Shown: positions 42,116-44,698, numbered from the stretch's first letter. The stretch: 64,000 nt of DNA from Heliopora coerulea (GCA_030142905.1 JASJOG010000062.1:1661878-1725877), one strand, 5' to 3'. The notes: a model not told the origin generated them from the sequence alone. Made by a program: numbers and translations.

Positions 42116-44601
42116 TATATAACAATACAAAAAAAAACCCAAAAGGTTAAGTTTATATTGTAATTTTATTCTTGCATTTGTTATAAACTCTGGGGAACTT
42201 CATCTTCATATGGAAGGACTGACGATGGGAAATCTAGGTGTCAAACTCGTCAGTTTGTATCCCGTTCTCCTATATTTTATGATTCGGATGGCAAGAATAT
42301 TTATCATATCAATTATAGCTTTGATTGTCATTCAGCTTCAGTCGTTTATCTCTCATCATATAAGAAATGTAATAACTGCTACCTAGGTAGCACCGTCAAT
42401 TCATTTCGTAACAGGTTTAATAATCATAAAAGTGGTCTCAATCGGTATGGTAAGAGCCAACGCGGTATGTCAGGTAAGCATTTGTATACCGGCCATGCGG
42501 GTCTTTCGGATTTATCAGTCAATATTATTGATAAAACGGAATTTATTAAGCTCACTAAACATGAGGCGTTTGGATTTGTAAACGTGATACTTCTATTCCC
42601 AAAGGTCTTAAGCAGCGGGGATTTTATGTAATTTTAATGTTTTAATATCTATTACTAAGATGGCTATAAAATCTTTGATTTGTACATCTTTTAATGTAAT
42701 TCTTAAGAAGGGGTTCCTAAGCTGGACACCGCTTTTCGTCCCGGTAGTTTGTCCATTCTAACCAAGCCCTCTCTAAGACGGACAACGGACACTTTTCACG
42801 TGGAAAAAGGTTCAAAATACCATTCAAAGACGGCCACGTAATGGCTGATAAACAGATTCGTAGAATGAAATTTGAATATGTTACGATAGCTAAAATGACT
42901 TGTGTTCCAAAAATTAACAAATTCCTTGTCGTATGTTGAGCTCCCAACCCGACATACATTGAAGAGCTTTTGCTCGAAACTTTAGTACTTTGTTCTTTCG
43001 GGGATTTTTTTTAATCCTATTTCACTGGCGGCTATGGATTTATGAACTCACTCACGTTTGATGAAGATGTACCCAAACTTTATGATTTCGAATCAGTAGA
43101 AGAGTCGTTTCTTTTATTGTTATTAAAACGTAGCCTGCATCGCAGCTCGACTTTCACACCGAAGAAAGTGGGGGTGCGAATAACGAAGAAATCCGTGTTC
43201 TGGGCCTTGCATGGTTGTACGATTTTATATAATAGATTCTGACTACCTTACGGTTTCTTACATTCTAACGAGACTCGTGACTGGCTTGCTTACTTGCGCC
43301 AGTCCTCCCCTTTTTAGGTTTTAATGTTTTGATTTTGCACGGGAGTTCGAATAATCAATCTTGTAGGCCATTGTACATATAGTTTACTCGGGAATGAGTT
43401 TGCCAGAGTGCAATCTTTGCACTCTGGTAAACTCATGGTTACCGAGAAGCAGTAAATTTATTTGCATGAGGCAATCAGAATCTATCATATAAAATAAGGC
43501 AACCATGCAAGGCCAAGAACACGAATTTGTTCGTTATTACGCAGAACCACTTTCTTTGACGTGAAAGTTGGTTGCGACGCAGGCTATCAAAACGAAGGCA
43601 GCAGAGGAAGAATTTAAGAGAAACCAGTTACGCATTTGGATTTACGACACAAATCGACCTCGTCTGCTTTCCGAGGAATTTCATAGTTTTGGCAAAGCAT
43701 TGCTGTTCTACAACGCCAAATTCTACAAGTATATTAGAGTGTTGCTGCGTCAATTCTACAATATTTTAAATTTTATGAAAAGTGACCTAGAGAAACAATT
43801 TACACACTTCAGGCGGCCCATAAGCGCGGCAGAAAGACAGGGGCTGAGTGAGTGTGGCTTAAAGTTTCAATCCAGATAGCCTGTGCCAGATCGCGTTATG
43901 ACCAAAATGCATTGCTTCCCGATAACTTGAGTTATGGAAGTTAACTATGGAAGTTAACTTTGAACTTAACTTTGTCCGAAGTTAACTATGGAAGTTAACT
44001 TTGGACCAAAATCCATTGCCTGCCGATAACTTGAGTTAACTCGGAGTATGCTTCGTTTTACAGATCACGTTATCTCCCTCTAAGACTAATACCTTTCTAA
44101 GACGGACAGTAAGAGAGGCCCCAAAGGTGTCCTTCTTAGTTTAATTTACTGTATACAGGTTGTTATTAAGAGTTCGTTGAGCTCATAGTACAATTTTTTG
44201 AAAAATTATTGTGCTTTTTGGTAAAACCGGCTAGATTAGACAAAAAAGGCTATAGGCTAGCACCCTCACTTCTTTTGAAACGATTGGTGTACGCCATTGT
44301 GTATTTGTCTTATAAGTTGTTCAAATTCACTTTTTAGTTTTAGGATCAATATTCTTTATTCGTATTTTTCTGATATTGTGTTCATATTTTGTTAGACCTT
44401 CACAACGTTTTGCCGGGAAAATACGTCAATGCAATCCAGAAGAGCCGCCTTAACCAAAATGACGTCGATTTAATAATTAGTATTCTGACCAACAGAAGTA
44501 AGCTGTACAACTTTCGATGTTCTGACTGGCGACAACGGAATCAGCTAATGGACAGTTTCGATGCTCTTTTTGATATACCATTTGTGAGGATCTATAACTA
44601 A
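2041..44601 (+). CDS. Patched/RND transporter - type I polyketide synthase fusion protein (12-exon gene model)
   Basis: Joined exons: 2041-2124, 2180-2193, 4611-10474, 11012-13603, 14244-14522, 14610-14974, 21803-22123, 24034-24169, 25985-26169, 29288-29512, 31488-31800, 44396-44601. All introns are GT-AG and all phases agree, giving 10,584 nt (3,527 residues plus stop). Order (numbered from ATG 2041): short cytosolic tail; 12-TM Patched-related/RND transporter about 90-880; linker; KS about 923-1350; AT about 1463-1760; DH from 1857; structural region; degenerate ER about 2380-2680; KR about 2738-2940; ACP Ser3047; TE Ser3222/Asp3249/His3399; C-terminal extension. A later start at 4717 would remove 68 residues. 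The PKS half belongs to the animal FAS-like type I family. The transporter half resembles Patched-domain (PTCHD/PTR) proteins. Coupled synthesis and membrane transport of a lipid is inferred from the fusion. Exons 3-9 and 11 are secure, 10 is good, and 1, 2 and 12 are less certain. Confidence 0.85.
2180..2193 (+). CDS. Fusion gene, candidate 14-nt microexon
   Basis: The 14 nt GGTTGCGTTCATTT sit between a good acceptor (GTGTTTCAG) and a consensus donor (GTAAGT). They encode Gly-Cys-Val-His plus two bases of a Leu codon, converting phase 0 to phase 2. Phase 2 is what the exon 3 acceptor at 4611 requires for the frame to stay open. The upstream intron would be only 55 bp. The call rests on splice consensus and phase and has no transcript support. 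Confidence 0.45.
2286..2386. repeat. Near-perfect palindrome (foldback repeat)
   Basis: The left arm (AATTGAATTAGTCATTAGAA, from about 2288) is repeated inverted as TTCTAATGACTAATTCAATT near 2366-2386. The centre, TAAAAACCTAGGTTTTTATA, is itself palindromic. This is a foldback or MITE-like repeat with no coding content. Confidence 0.8.
2422..4144 (-). mobile_element. Tc1/mariner-superfamily DNA transposon (inactive, TIR CAGGGTGTCCC)
   Basis: The terminal inverted repeat CAGGGTGTCCCAAA...CCCGAAAAC begins at 2451, again at 2422 (a duplicated first 29 bp with its own TA), and inverted at about 4116-4144. TA dinucleotides flank the ends at 2420-2421, 2449-2450 and 4145-4146. The element lies in the first long intron of the fusion gene. 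The transposase inside is on the minus strand and broken. Confidence 0.85.
2787..3939 (-). pseudogene. Mariner-like transposase with DUF4817-type HTH (broken)
   Basis: Read right to left, it starts with an HTH segment ([20 protein letters not shown]) of the kind found in DUF4817-type transposases. It continues with VIGDEASF (first Asp), [11 protein letters not shown] (second Asp) and EWPPR, then an in-frame stop. After that, [10 protein letters not shown] covers the region of the third acidic residue, which reads Asn. A T-run shifts the frame, and the C-terminal part ([13 protein letters not shown]) continues to about 2787. A further frame break lies near 3620-3710. It cannot make a functional enzyme. 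Confidence 0.8.
4611..10474 (+). CDS. Fusion gene, exon 3: Patched/RND transporter plus PKS KS-AT-DH(N)
   Basis: This is one 5,864-bp exon without a stop. The frame is open from the acceptor (TTTTTCAG) at 4611; ATG 4717 is Met69. TM1 is residues 90-110. A large lumenal loop precedes a second TM near 319 and a sterol-sensing-type block (about 347-405) ending GIDDVFIIL, with Asp391/Asp392 in TM4. The second repeat has TM8-12 with [14 protein letters not shown] (Asp794). A linker (about 882-922) leads into [19 protein letters not shown] (Cys1100), VEAHGTGT (His1237), KSNINHTE (His1275). AT follows with [20 protein letters not shown] (Ser1556) and SFHS, which points to malonyl specificity by family rules. 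DH begins HPLLGKH (1857); its His1890 is followed by [11 protein letters not shown], not the usual HxxxGxxxxP. The exon ends CAAG|GTAAAA in phase 1. Confidence 0.95.
10475..11011. other. Intron 3 of the fusion gene
   Basis: A 537-bp intron in phase 1, splitting the DH domain. At about 10881-10935 it carries a fragment of a short intronic repeat with the hairpin core CTGGCTAACGC, also seen at 15262, 19991, 22923 and 54362. Nothing else is recognisable. Confidence 0.7.
11012..13603 (+). CDS. Fusion gene, exon 4: DH(C), structural region, degenerate ER, KR NADPH-binding part
   Basis: Acceptor TTTAG at 11012 completes Asp1988 from the preceding G. The DH C-half has [10 protein letters not shown] with the catalytic Asp2066. 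A structural region without recognisable methyltransferase motifs follows (FKMAWNDEY to about 2370). The ER-like domain contains [17 protein letters not shown] and [11 protein letters not shown]. Where active enoylreductases have a glycine-rich GGVG dinucleotide motif, it reads [10 protein letters not shown] (2531-2540), so NADPH binding is probably lost. KR begins [12 protein letters not shown] with Gly2745, 2746, 2749 and 2751, an intact Rossmann motif. Donor TTAG|GTAAGT, phase 1. Confidence 0.93.
13604..14243. other. Intron 4 of the fusion gene
   Basis: A 640-bp phase-1 intron splitting the KR domain. AT-rich unique sequence with no recognised repeat. Confidence 0.7.
14244..14522 (+). CDS. 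Fusion gene, exon 5: KR catalytic part
   Basis: Acceptor CTTAG at 14244. The reading [20 protein letters not shown] continues the KR from exon 4 without a gap. SSISG (catalytic Ser2873) is followed 13 residues later by Tyr2886 in SYAAAN (Asn2890), the canonical Ser-Tyr spacing. [10 protein letters not shown] follows. The ketoreductase therefore looks active. Donor ACAG|GTACGA, phase 1. Confidence 0.93.
14610..14974 (+). CDS. Fusion gene, exon 6: KR tail and acyl carrier protein
   Basis: It starts after an 87-bp intron (acceptor CTCTAG). [22 protein letters not shown] and the linker to the ACP follow. The 4'-phosphopantetheine site is [10 protein letters not shown], with the attachment serine at Ser3047. 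The exon ends SFE|GTAATG in phase 0. The ACP continues in exon 7 after a 6.8 kb repeat-filled intron. Confidence 0.92.
15262..15300 (+). repeat. Short intronic repeat fragment (CTGGCTAACGCCAG family)
   Basis: TACTTTGGCTGACGCCAGG followed by TTTACTCAAAGG matches the family also seen at 10881, 19991, 22923 (inverted) and 54362 (inverted). Its core can form a CTGGC/GCCAG hairpin. Confidence 0.5.
15810..15912 (+). repeat. Hairpin tail repeat followed by (TA)n
   Basis: CAACTTGAAGTCATCAT is repeated inverted as ATGATGACTTCAAGTCG, then GAAAACGTT and a (TA)n tract. An almost identical unit lies at 17266-17350. The TGATGA-stem-CGAAAACGTT layout imitates a hammerhead core but is not canonical. It resembles the 3' tail structures of Penelope-type elements in this window. 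Confidence 0.6.
15990..16440. repeat. Palindromic pair of tRNA-derived SINEs (family 1)
   Basis: A minus-strand tRNA-like unit (16008-16082) and a plus-strand unit (16320-16392) share flanks in inverted order, about 150 bp each. In the plus copy, box A (TAGTCTAGTGG, 16327-16337) and box B (GGTTCGATTCC, 16370-16380) are perfect Pol III promoters. The acceptor stem pairs poorly and no credible anticodon loop forms, so this is a SINE and not a tRNA gene. The same family forms a second palindrome at 49200-49600. Both are flanked by (TA)n. Confidence 0.8.
16441..16482. repeat. (TA)n microsatellite
   Basis: A pure TA run directly abutting the SINE 3' tail. Confidence 0.9.
16911..17250 (-). repeat. 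Penelope-type 3' tail relic
   Basis: On the minus strand a perfect GTTGC/GCAAC stem is followed by GAAACGCCAG (about 16935-16975), preceded by TTTGAAAATG. This is the tail architecture seen at the ends of the Penelope copies at 34.9 and 37.8 kb. The remaining 250 bp resembles the arms at 19080-19560 but encodes nothing intact. Confidence 0.45.
17266..17350 (+). repeat. Hairpin tail repeat (copy 2) followed by (TA)n
   Basis: Second copy of the 15810-15912 unit: CAACTTGAAGTCAT inverted against ATGATGACTTCAAGTCG, then GAAAACGTTTTATATA. Confidence 0.6.
17330..17526. repeat. (TA)n/(CTATAT)n microsatellite
   Basis: About 200 bp of TA with interspersed CTATAT units, immediately beside a minus-strand hammerhead. 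The open frames through it are repeat artefacts. Confidence 0.9.
17534..17575 (-). ncRNA. Type I hammerhead ribozyme (canonical core)
   Basis: On the minus strand: stem I CTGCA, core CTGATGA, stem II GCTGT-AGT-ACAGC (5 bp), GAAA, a very short stem III CG-TA-CG, then TC and the second stem I strand TGCAG. All invariant hammerhead core bases are present. Predicted cleavage follows the C at 17539. The 2-3 bp stem III is typical of the minimal hammerheads reported in Penelope-like elements and retrozymes, which tend to act as dimers. (TA)n follows within 8 bp of its 3' end. Confidence 0.85.
17642..17680. repeat. (GATA)n microsatellite
   Basis: Nine or so tandem GATA units. Confidence 0.9.
17740..17778. 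repeat. (TA)n microsatellite
   Basis: A TA run abutting the 3' end of the minus-strand Penelope tail at 17806-18000. Confidence 0.9.
17806..17849 (-). ncRNA. Hammerhead-like motif, Penelope tail type (copy a)
   Basis: Minus strand: stem I GTTGC pairs with GCGAC, core CTGATGA, CGC-CTGA-GCG hairpin, GAAA, stem III ACTC-A-GAGT, then A as the cleavage-site base. Stem II is not flush with the core because U and CGU are unpaired next to it. The fold is therefore hammerhead-like, with uncertain activity. A Penelope C-terminal coding relic lies just upstream on the same strand. Confidence 0.55.
17850..18000 (-). pseudogene. Penelope-like element, C-terminal coding relic
   Basis: The minus strand reads [20 protein letters not shown], then [12 protein letters not shown] and a stop. 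This is the conserved end of GIY-YIG Penelope proteins (compare the parallel LLNKRSEIVSKYRHRN at 46 kb). The hammerhead-like motif follows 3' of the stop. Confidence 0.7.
18134..18175 (-). ncRNA. Hammerhead-like motif, Penelope tail type (copy b)
   Basis: Minus strand: stem I GTCGT pairs with ACGAC, core CTGATGA, CGC-GTAA-GCG stem II with a U-U mismatch next to the core, GAAA, stem III ACAC-G-GTGT, then A at the cleavage position. This is the same architecture as 17806-17849, with compensatory changes in stem I (GTTGC/GCGAC versus GTCGT/ACGAC). Confidence 0.55.
18369..18426. repeat. (TA)n microsatellite (two runs)
   Basis: Two TA runs separated by CGTTTC. Confidence 0.85.
18960..19700. repeat. 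Long palindrome with Penelope-type tails at both outer ends
   Basis: Arms of about 330 bp run from about 18990-19330 and 19350-19690 in inverted order, centred near 19340. Each outer end reads, outward, CTGATGA, an AT-rich stem, ACGAAACGTTAGATCTCAATA. The core CTGATGA and GAAA are kept but stem II is weak, so I treat these as degenerate hammerheads. No protein frame is intact. The unit is nested in the hAT element. Confidence 0.7.
19991..20045 (+). repeat. Short intronic repeat fragment (CTGGCTAACGCCAG family)
   Basis: TTTTACTCTGGCTAACGCCA followed by GTCGACTTTACTCGTCAAAG, the best-preserved copy in the window. The palindromic core forms a 5-bp hairpin. Confidence 0.6.
20087..20164. repeat. 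(TA)n microsatellite
   Basis: About 78 bp of TA interrupted once by CTG. Confidence 0.9.
21803..22123 (+). CDS. Fusion gene, exon 7: ACP end and start of thioesterase
   Basis: Acceptor TTTATAAG at 21803, phase 0. [20 protein letters not shown] completes the ACP helix begun in exon 6. A charged linker rich in Glu/Asp/Ser follows (about 3090-3135). [20 protein letters not shown] then begins the alpha/beta-hydrolase fold of the thioesterase. It ends FQQQ|GTAAGA in phase 0, 321 nt. The fit of the ACP halves on both sides of a 6.8 kb intron is good evidence that the exons belong together. Confidence 0.88.
22124..24033. other. Intron 7 of the fusion gene
   Basis: A 1.9 kb AT-rich intron. It contains an inverted copy of the short intronic repeat at 22923-22980 (ACCCTTTCCCGCAGG...CTTGACAAGTAAAATCG) and otherwise no recognisable element. 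Confidence 0.7.
24034..24169 (+). CDS. Fusion gene, exon 8: thioesterase
   Basis: Acceptor GTATTTCAG, phase 0. It reads [20 protein letters not shown], then [14 protein letters not shown] and SRGPYYI. This is the strand/helix before the nucleophile elbow of a FAS/PKS thioesterase. It ends ATTG|GTATGA in phase 1. The split codon with exon 9 makes Ala in YYIAGFSFGG. Confidence 0.9.
24170..25984. other. Intron 8 of the fusion gene
   Basis: A 1.8 kb AT-rich intron. A short tandem duplication (AAAATCCTTCTAATCGACT twice, about 25158-25200) and small TAGTAACTTTAA repeats near 25490-25545 are the only structures I see. Confidence 0.7.
25985..26169 (+). CDS. Fusion gene, exon 9: thioesterase nucleophile elbow
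   Basis: Acceptor TTTCAG at 25985. [17 protein letters not shown] carries the nucleophile Ser3222 in a GxSxG context. [12 protein letters not shown] carries the likely catalytic Asp3249. I end the exon at ADDIL|GTAATA (phase 0), which joins directly to exon 10. A second possible donor is TGG|GTAAAA at about 26241, but the extra sequence is less thioesterase-like. Confidence 0.88.
26640..27290. repeat. Palindromic Penelope-like C-terminal fragment
   Basis: Inverted arms of about 230 bp (26650-26865 and 26970-27180). The right arm, plus strand, reads [20 protein letters not shown], then [20 protein letters not shown] and KYSILVNKQ, the post-endonuclease end of a Penelope protein. The tail then has GGCT-AGT-AGCC followed by GAAAGC (about 27248-27271), a hairpin-GAAA structure like the other tails. 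The left arm is the decayed inverted counterpart. Confidence 0.7.
27409..28801 (-). mobile_element. Tc1-family DNA transposon (complete ends, dead)
   Basis: The 24-25 bp terminal inverted repeats (CATTGGCGGTCAAAAAGAAT, then CGAT; right end inverted with two changes) are flanked by TA on both sides (27407-27408 and 28802-28803), the standard Tc1/mariner target. The 1,393-bp length is typical for an intact Tc1-like element. Confidence 0.93.
27525..28504 (-). pseudogene. Tc1 transposase with two in-frame stops
   Basis: One continuous minus-strand frame of about 326 codons. The N-terminal HTH reads [20 protein letters not shown] and continues [13 protein letters not shown]. The DDE core has SSDESRF (first Asp). 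The second acidic site is YENATCH where Tc1 proteins normally have QDNAPCH, so Asp is changed to Glu. [11 protein letters not shown] carries the third. In-frame stops interrupt at GEEL*ES (about 28020) and FME*PAQ (about 27742). Full length and only point lesions imply a fairly recent death. Confidence 0.9.
28811..29150 (+). repeat. Pentanucleotide satellite (CTCCA to CTCTA to TTCTR)n
   Basis: 340 bp of five-base tandem units drifting from ACTCC through CTCTA to TTCTA and TTCTG. It is strongly pyrimidine-rich on the + strand and ends about 140 bp before exon 10. The Ser/Thr/Leu/Phe/Tyr ORFs in it are artefacts. Confidence 0.9.
29288..29512 (+). CDS. Fusion gene, exon 10: thioesterase lid region
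   Basis: Acceptor TTTGCAG, phase 0. It reads [20 protein letters not shown], then [20 protein letters not shown] and [20 protein letters not shown], all helical and charged as expected for a FAS/PKS thioesterase lid. It ends CCTAAG|GTATTT in phase 0, 225 nt. Homology to the lid is weak, and the assignment rests on phase, splice sites and position between the nucleophile and His exons. Confidence 0.8.
29991..30350 (-). other. Unrecognised minus-strand ORF in intron 10
   Basis: About 119 codons including [20 protein letters not shown] and [18 protein letters not shown], ending in a stop. The composition (Cys, Trp, His, Pro) looks more protein-like than random, but I recognise no family and see no promoter or splice context. 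It may be a transposon relic. Confidence 0.25.
30735..31136 (-). other. Unrecognised Lys/Glu/Asn-rich minus-strand ORF in intron 10
   Basis: About 133 codons, hydrophilic, with [19 protein letters not shown] and [18 protein letters not shown]. The opposite strand is open but purely hydrophobic, as expected for a shadow. No family recognised. A retroelement fragment is possible. Confidence 0.2.
31488..31800 (+). CDS. Fusion gene, exon 11: thioesterase C-terminal part with catalytic His
   Basis: Acceptor TTTTACAG, phase 0. [20 protein letters not shown] then [11 protein letters not shown] matches the strand before the catalytic His in FAS/PKS thioesterases. The His is in SVPGNHFG (His3399). 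About 60 residues follow, without clear homology. The donor GCAG|GTGAGC leaves phase 1. An earlier cryptic donor (AGCG|GTAAAA near 31646) is possible. Confidence 0.85.
32303..32440 (+). repeat. Repeat family A (telomere-associated type) folded as a palindrome
   Basis: TAAAGTAAATGGTTTGGACC... through GTTAGTGTAGTCTTGAG is followed by its own inverse (CAAGACTACACTTACCTGGA...) at 32406-32437. Related sequence flanks the TTAGGG arrays at 46637-46735 and 49015-49105 and lies at 48760-48810. Confidence 0.7.
32990..33820 (+). pseudogene. CR1/jockey-like non-LTR retrotransposon RT relic
   Basis: Frames in pieces read [10 protein letters not shown], then [20 protein letters not shown] and [19 protein letters not shown]. 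These are the RT fingers of a CR1/jockey-type [18 protein letters not shown] and PRSSILGPRL follow with several stops and frameshifts. Neither ORF1 nor the endonuclease is present. Confidence 0.75.
33874..33911. repeat. (TCTA)n microsatellite with a short TTAGGG run
   Basis: About nine TCTA units, followed at 33912-33931 by GGTTAGGGTTAGGGTTA, a tiny interstitial telomeric run. Confidence 0.85.
34089..34200 (+). repeat. Penelope-type terminal/promoter repeat (copy 2)
   Basis: It matches 811-916 almost base for base, from CCACTAGCGGATTTGCGCAC through GTACCACATGTGTGGCAC to TTGAGTTGCCTATATAAT. The TATA-like motif sits about 25 bp upstream of the start of the hammerhead-bearing segment. This is the expected layout of a terminal repeat whose transcript begins just ahead of the ribozyme. 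Confidence 0.6.
34218..34263 (+). ncRNA. Type I hammerhead ribozyme (canonical core)
   Basis: Stem I ACTACA, core CTGATGA (34224-34230), stem II GGCC-CAATA-GGCC, GAAA, stem III CGG-TT-CCG, TC, and stem I partner TGTAGT. All conserved core positions are present and every stem is perfectly paired. Predicted self-cleavage is after C34257. The 3-bp stem III with a 2-nt loop marks it as the minimal type described from Penelope-like elements and retrozymes. (TA)n starts directly after stem I. Confidence 0.92.
34264..34312. repeat. (TA)n microsatellite
   Basis: A pure TA run directly after the hammerhead. Confidence 0.9.
34358..34429 (-). repeat. tRNA-derived SINE head (family 2)
   Basis: The minus strand folds as a near-complete tRNA cloverleaf: acceptor GTCTTTG/CAGGGAC, D-stem GCTC/GAGC, T-arm ACGGG-TTCGATT-CCCGT, with perfect box A and box B. 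The anticodon stem has a C-C mismatch and position 33 is C, not U, so a working tRNA is unlikely. A conserved non-tRNA tail (TCAGAAAGTTTTTCTGAGAG) follows. Partial copies lie at 34571-34670 (minus) and 53505-53580 (plus). A SINE is the better call. Confidence 0.7.
34571..34670 (-). repeat. tRNA-derived SINE, truncated copy (family 2)
   Basis: It repeats the SINE tail and T-arm of 34320-34410 and breaks off within the anticodon arm at GACGCTCTTAATT. Confidence 0.75.
34799..34838. repeat. (TA)n microsatellite
   Basis: A TA run at the left outer end of the large Penelope palindrome. Confidence 0.9.
34971..36173 (-). CDS. Penelope-like RT/GIY-YIG protein, 5'-truncated copy
   Basis: 400 codons from within the RT ([20 protein letters not shown]) to the C-terminus, with motif C ([10 protein letters not shown]) and the GIY-YIG endonuclease ([14 protein letters not shown]). 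It lacks the N-terminal RT motifs, so it is not expected to be active alone. The sequence is identical to the C-terminal part of the facing copy. Confidence 0.85.
   Translation of the reverse strand: MGMAIGTKFAPAFANIFMSRLGRRMLKESLLKPWVWWRFLDDVFLIWLYGGDALIEFLNYVNSHHPQIKYIWEYSDKQITYLDVKVKIVDNKIITDVHSKETDTHQYLDHRSCHPKHVKMGIPYGQALRLRRICESDDIFETRLEELRGYLLKRGFNNNLIHKQFQKVRRVNRSEVLDQAAKVRKNLDGRVPLVLDFHPTLSGIGKKVRELLPILHASDGMKHIFGEAPLVSFRRPKNLKDELVRSKIGGRVIRDKGMRKCSKVRCQICKYVREGRRFKDSSGNRQYYVNYDFDCDSKEIVYLIECKKCIKLYVGSTITSFRKRFNNHKSSLVRYGKGKRGIAGEHLYAHFFQQGHQGLEDIRIMIIDKTDVSKPEEREGFWVYKLNTFIPDGLNLRDFT
36185..37765 (+). CDS. Penelope-like element reverse transcriptase / GIY-YIG endonuclease (5'-partial)
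   Basis: 526 open codons. RT motifs: [42 protein letters not shown] (from residue 127) and catalytic Asp167-Asp168 in RFLDDVF. After a basic linker with a [12 protein letters not shown]ys cluster comes the GIY-YIG nuclease, VYLIECKKC (from 427) to [19 protein letters not shown]. It ends RDFT before the tail. The N-terminal RT region is missing, the usual 5' truncation of target-primed retrotransposition. The reading frame is otherwise uninterrupted, so this insertion is young. Confidence 0.9.
   Translation: MSILCLVISNCGTVTEKISEFVDFHLQPVVVDLPHVIKDTNNFLRRLKDLGDIPEGAILCTMDVVGLYPHKPHEEGLESMNEVMDEFLMKGGSLQSELDKQDLVGLANDILQNNYFEFNSNIYRQRMGMAIGTKFAPAFANIFMSRLGRRMLKESLLKPWVWWRFLDDVFLIWLYGGDALIEFLNYVNSHHPQIKYIWEYSDKQITYLDVKVKIVDNKIITDVHSKETDTHQYLDHRSCHPKHVKMGIPYGQALRLRRICESDDIFETRLEELRGYLLKRGFNNNLIHKQFQKVRRVNRSEVLDQAAKVRKNLDGRVPLVLDFHPTLSGIGKKVRELLPILHASDGMKHIFGEAPLVSFRRPKNLKDELVRSKIGGRVIRDKGMRKCSKVRCQICKYVREGRRFKDSSGNRQYYVNYDFDCDSKEIVYLIECKKCIKLYVGSTITSFRKRFNNHKSSLVRYGKGKRGIAGEHLYAHFFQQGHQGLEDIRIMIIDKTDVSKPEEREGFWVYKLNTFIPDGLNLRDFT
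37939..37982. repeat. (TA)n microsatellite
   Basis: A TA run at the right outer end of the Penelope palindrome. Confidence 0.9.
38133..38227. repeat. Three spaced palindromes GGTTGAT(N8)ATCAACC
   Basis: Copies at 38133-38154, 38171-38196 and 38202-38227. Each has arms GGTTGAT/ATCAACC (the second and third extend to 9 bp) around exactly 8 nt. A fourth palindrome, AACCTCAT/ATGAGGTT, lies between the first two. The constant geometry looks like protein-binding half-sites. They lie just outside the Crypton-like relic. Confidence 0.8.
38362..39020 (-). pseudogene. Crypton-type tyrosine recombinase, internally deleted
   Basis: The minus strand starts [13 protein letters not shown] (ATG at 39020), reaches one stop, and continues [38 protein letters not shown]. 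This is the N-terminal region of Crypton/KIAA1958-like proteins. It then jumps in another frame to [15 protein letters not shown] and [16 protein letters not shown]. These carry the HxxR, H and Tyr of the tyrosine-recombinase C-terminus (DUF3504 type). The middle of the catalytic domain is missing, so this is a deletion derivative. It could alternatively be a retrocopy of a domesticated gene. Confidence 0.75.
39277..39378. repeat. 100-bp palindrome containing the GGTTGAT motif
   Basis: The outer arms GGTTATATACC/GGTATATAACC enclose GTTTAAGCGAT and its inverse, which enclose ATCAACCC/GGGTTGAT. The shared GGTTGAT motif links it to the three palindromes at 38133-38227 on the other side of the Crypton relic. 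Confidence 0.75.
39385..39425. repeat. (TA)n-rich microsatellite
   Basis: TA with interspersed TG, next to the following palindrome. Confidence 0.8.
39458..39900. repeat. Palindromic retroelement tail, arms ~150 bp
   Basis: 39458-39610 and 39745-39900 are near-perfect inverted copies around a 135-bp loop. The minus strand reads through the loop as [20 protein letters not shown], resembling the C-terminal end of a retroelement polyprotein, and through the left arm. Both outer tails show CTGACGA, a GACTT/AAGTC stem and GAAAGC, a degenerate hammerhead-like layout. (TA)n abuts both ends. Confidence 0.7.
40010..40620 (-). pseudogene. Penelope-like element, decayed GIY-YIG copy
   Basis: The tail (about 40015-40055) and the coding region align on the minus strand with the 34.9 kb copy (AATTTATATGCCCAAAACCC corresponds to the end of the protein). 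Frameshifts and stops are frequent. This is an older relic of a related subfamily. Confidence 0.7.
41340..41480. repeat. Foldback MITE-like repeat
   Basis: Imperfect inverted arms: CAACTATTCGCC...GAATATTGTTGAATAATCC against GGATTATTGAACAATATTC...GGGCGAATAATTG, around ACGAGACAAAATCAAG. There is no coding capacity. Confidence 0.8.
42080..42112. repeat. (TA)n microsatellite
   Basis: A TA run immediately 5' of the plus-strand Penelope relic. Confidence 0.9.
42200..42640 (+). pseudogene. Penelope-like element, GIY-YIG domain relic
   Basis: The plus strand reads [53 protein letters not shown] and [13 protein letters not shown]. This is the Cys knuckle and GIY-YIG domain of a subfamily different from the 36 kb copy. 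The RT is missing and the C-terminus frameshifted. Confidence 0.75.
43040..43610. repeat. Long inverted repeat with central hairpin (Harbinger-type relic)
   Basis: 43090-43250 and 43476-43610 are inverted copies (for example GGCCTTGCATGGTTG at 43203 against CAACCATGCAAGGCC at 43500). Between them 43395-43432 forms a near-perfect hairpin (GAGTTTGCCAGAGTGCAA...TTGCACTCTGGTAAACTC). The right arm runs into a PIF/Harbinger nuclease fragment. Confidence 0.7.
43568..43879 (+). pseudogene. PIF/Harbinger transposase N-terminal fragment
   Basis: It reads [20 protein letters not shown], then [20 protein letters not shown] and [14 protein letters not shown]. This matches the conserved helical region just before the DDE core of Harbinger nucleases (FHxLxxEL...FFxYFRM...FRxPIxPEERL). 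The catalytic core is absent. Confidence 0.7.
43930..44045 (+). repeat. Tandem GAAGTTAACT repeats
   Basis: Four or five copies of TATGGAAGTTAACTTTG-like units, with a partial duplication of GACCAAAATGCATTGC/GACCAAAATCCATTGC around them. Confidence 0.75.
44396..44601 (+). CDS. Fusion gene, terminal exon 12 (C-terminal extension)
   Basis: Acceptor ATTTTGTTAG at 44396. The leading AC completes Asp3460 with the G from exon 11. It encodes [32 protein letters not shown] and [20 protein letters not shown], and stops at 44601. No family recognised. The link to exon 11 rests on phase, the absence of an intervening gene on this strand, and a coding-like composition. Because the match is across 12.6 kb, it could belong to another transcript. 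Confidence 0.55.
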
Positions 44602-44698
44602 TTTTTTTTTAATTTCTTTTCGTATTTTTCTTAAGTTCCTAATTTTATTTTGTATGGCTCCAATAAGATATTACGATGATTTTCCAACTTCATTTACT

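Larger units (their letters stand above)
31801..44395. other. Intron 11 of the fusion gene (12.6 kb)
   Basis: The longest intron, filled by successive insertions: hairpin repeat 32303, CR1 relic 32990, hammerhead-bearing repeat 34089, tRNA-like SINEs 34358/34571, Penelope palindrome 34840-37890, Crypton relic 38130-39380, Penelope palindrome 39450-39950, Penelope relics 40010 and 42120, foldback 41340 and Harbinger fragment 43040-43880. The stretches 31801-32300, 32600-32980 and 40650-41340 hold nothing I recognise. Confidence 0.65.
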
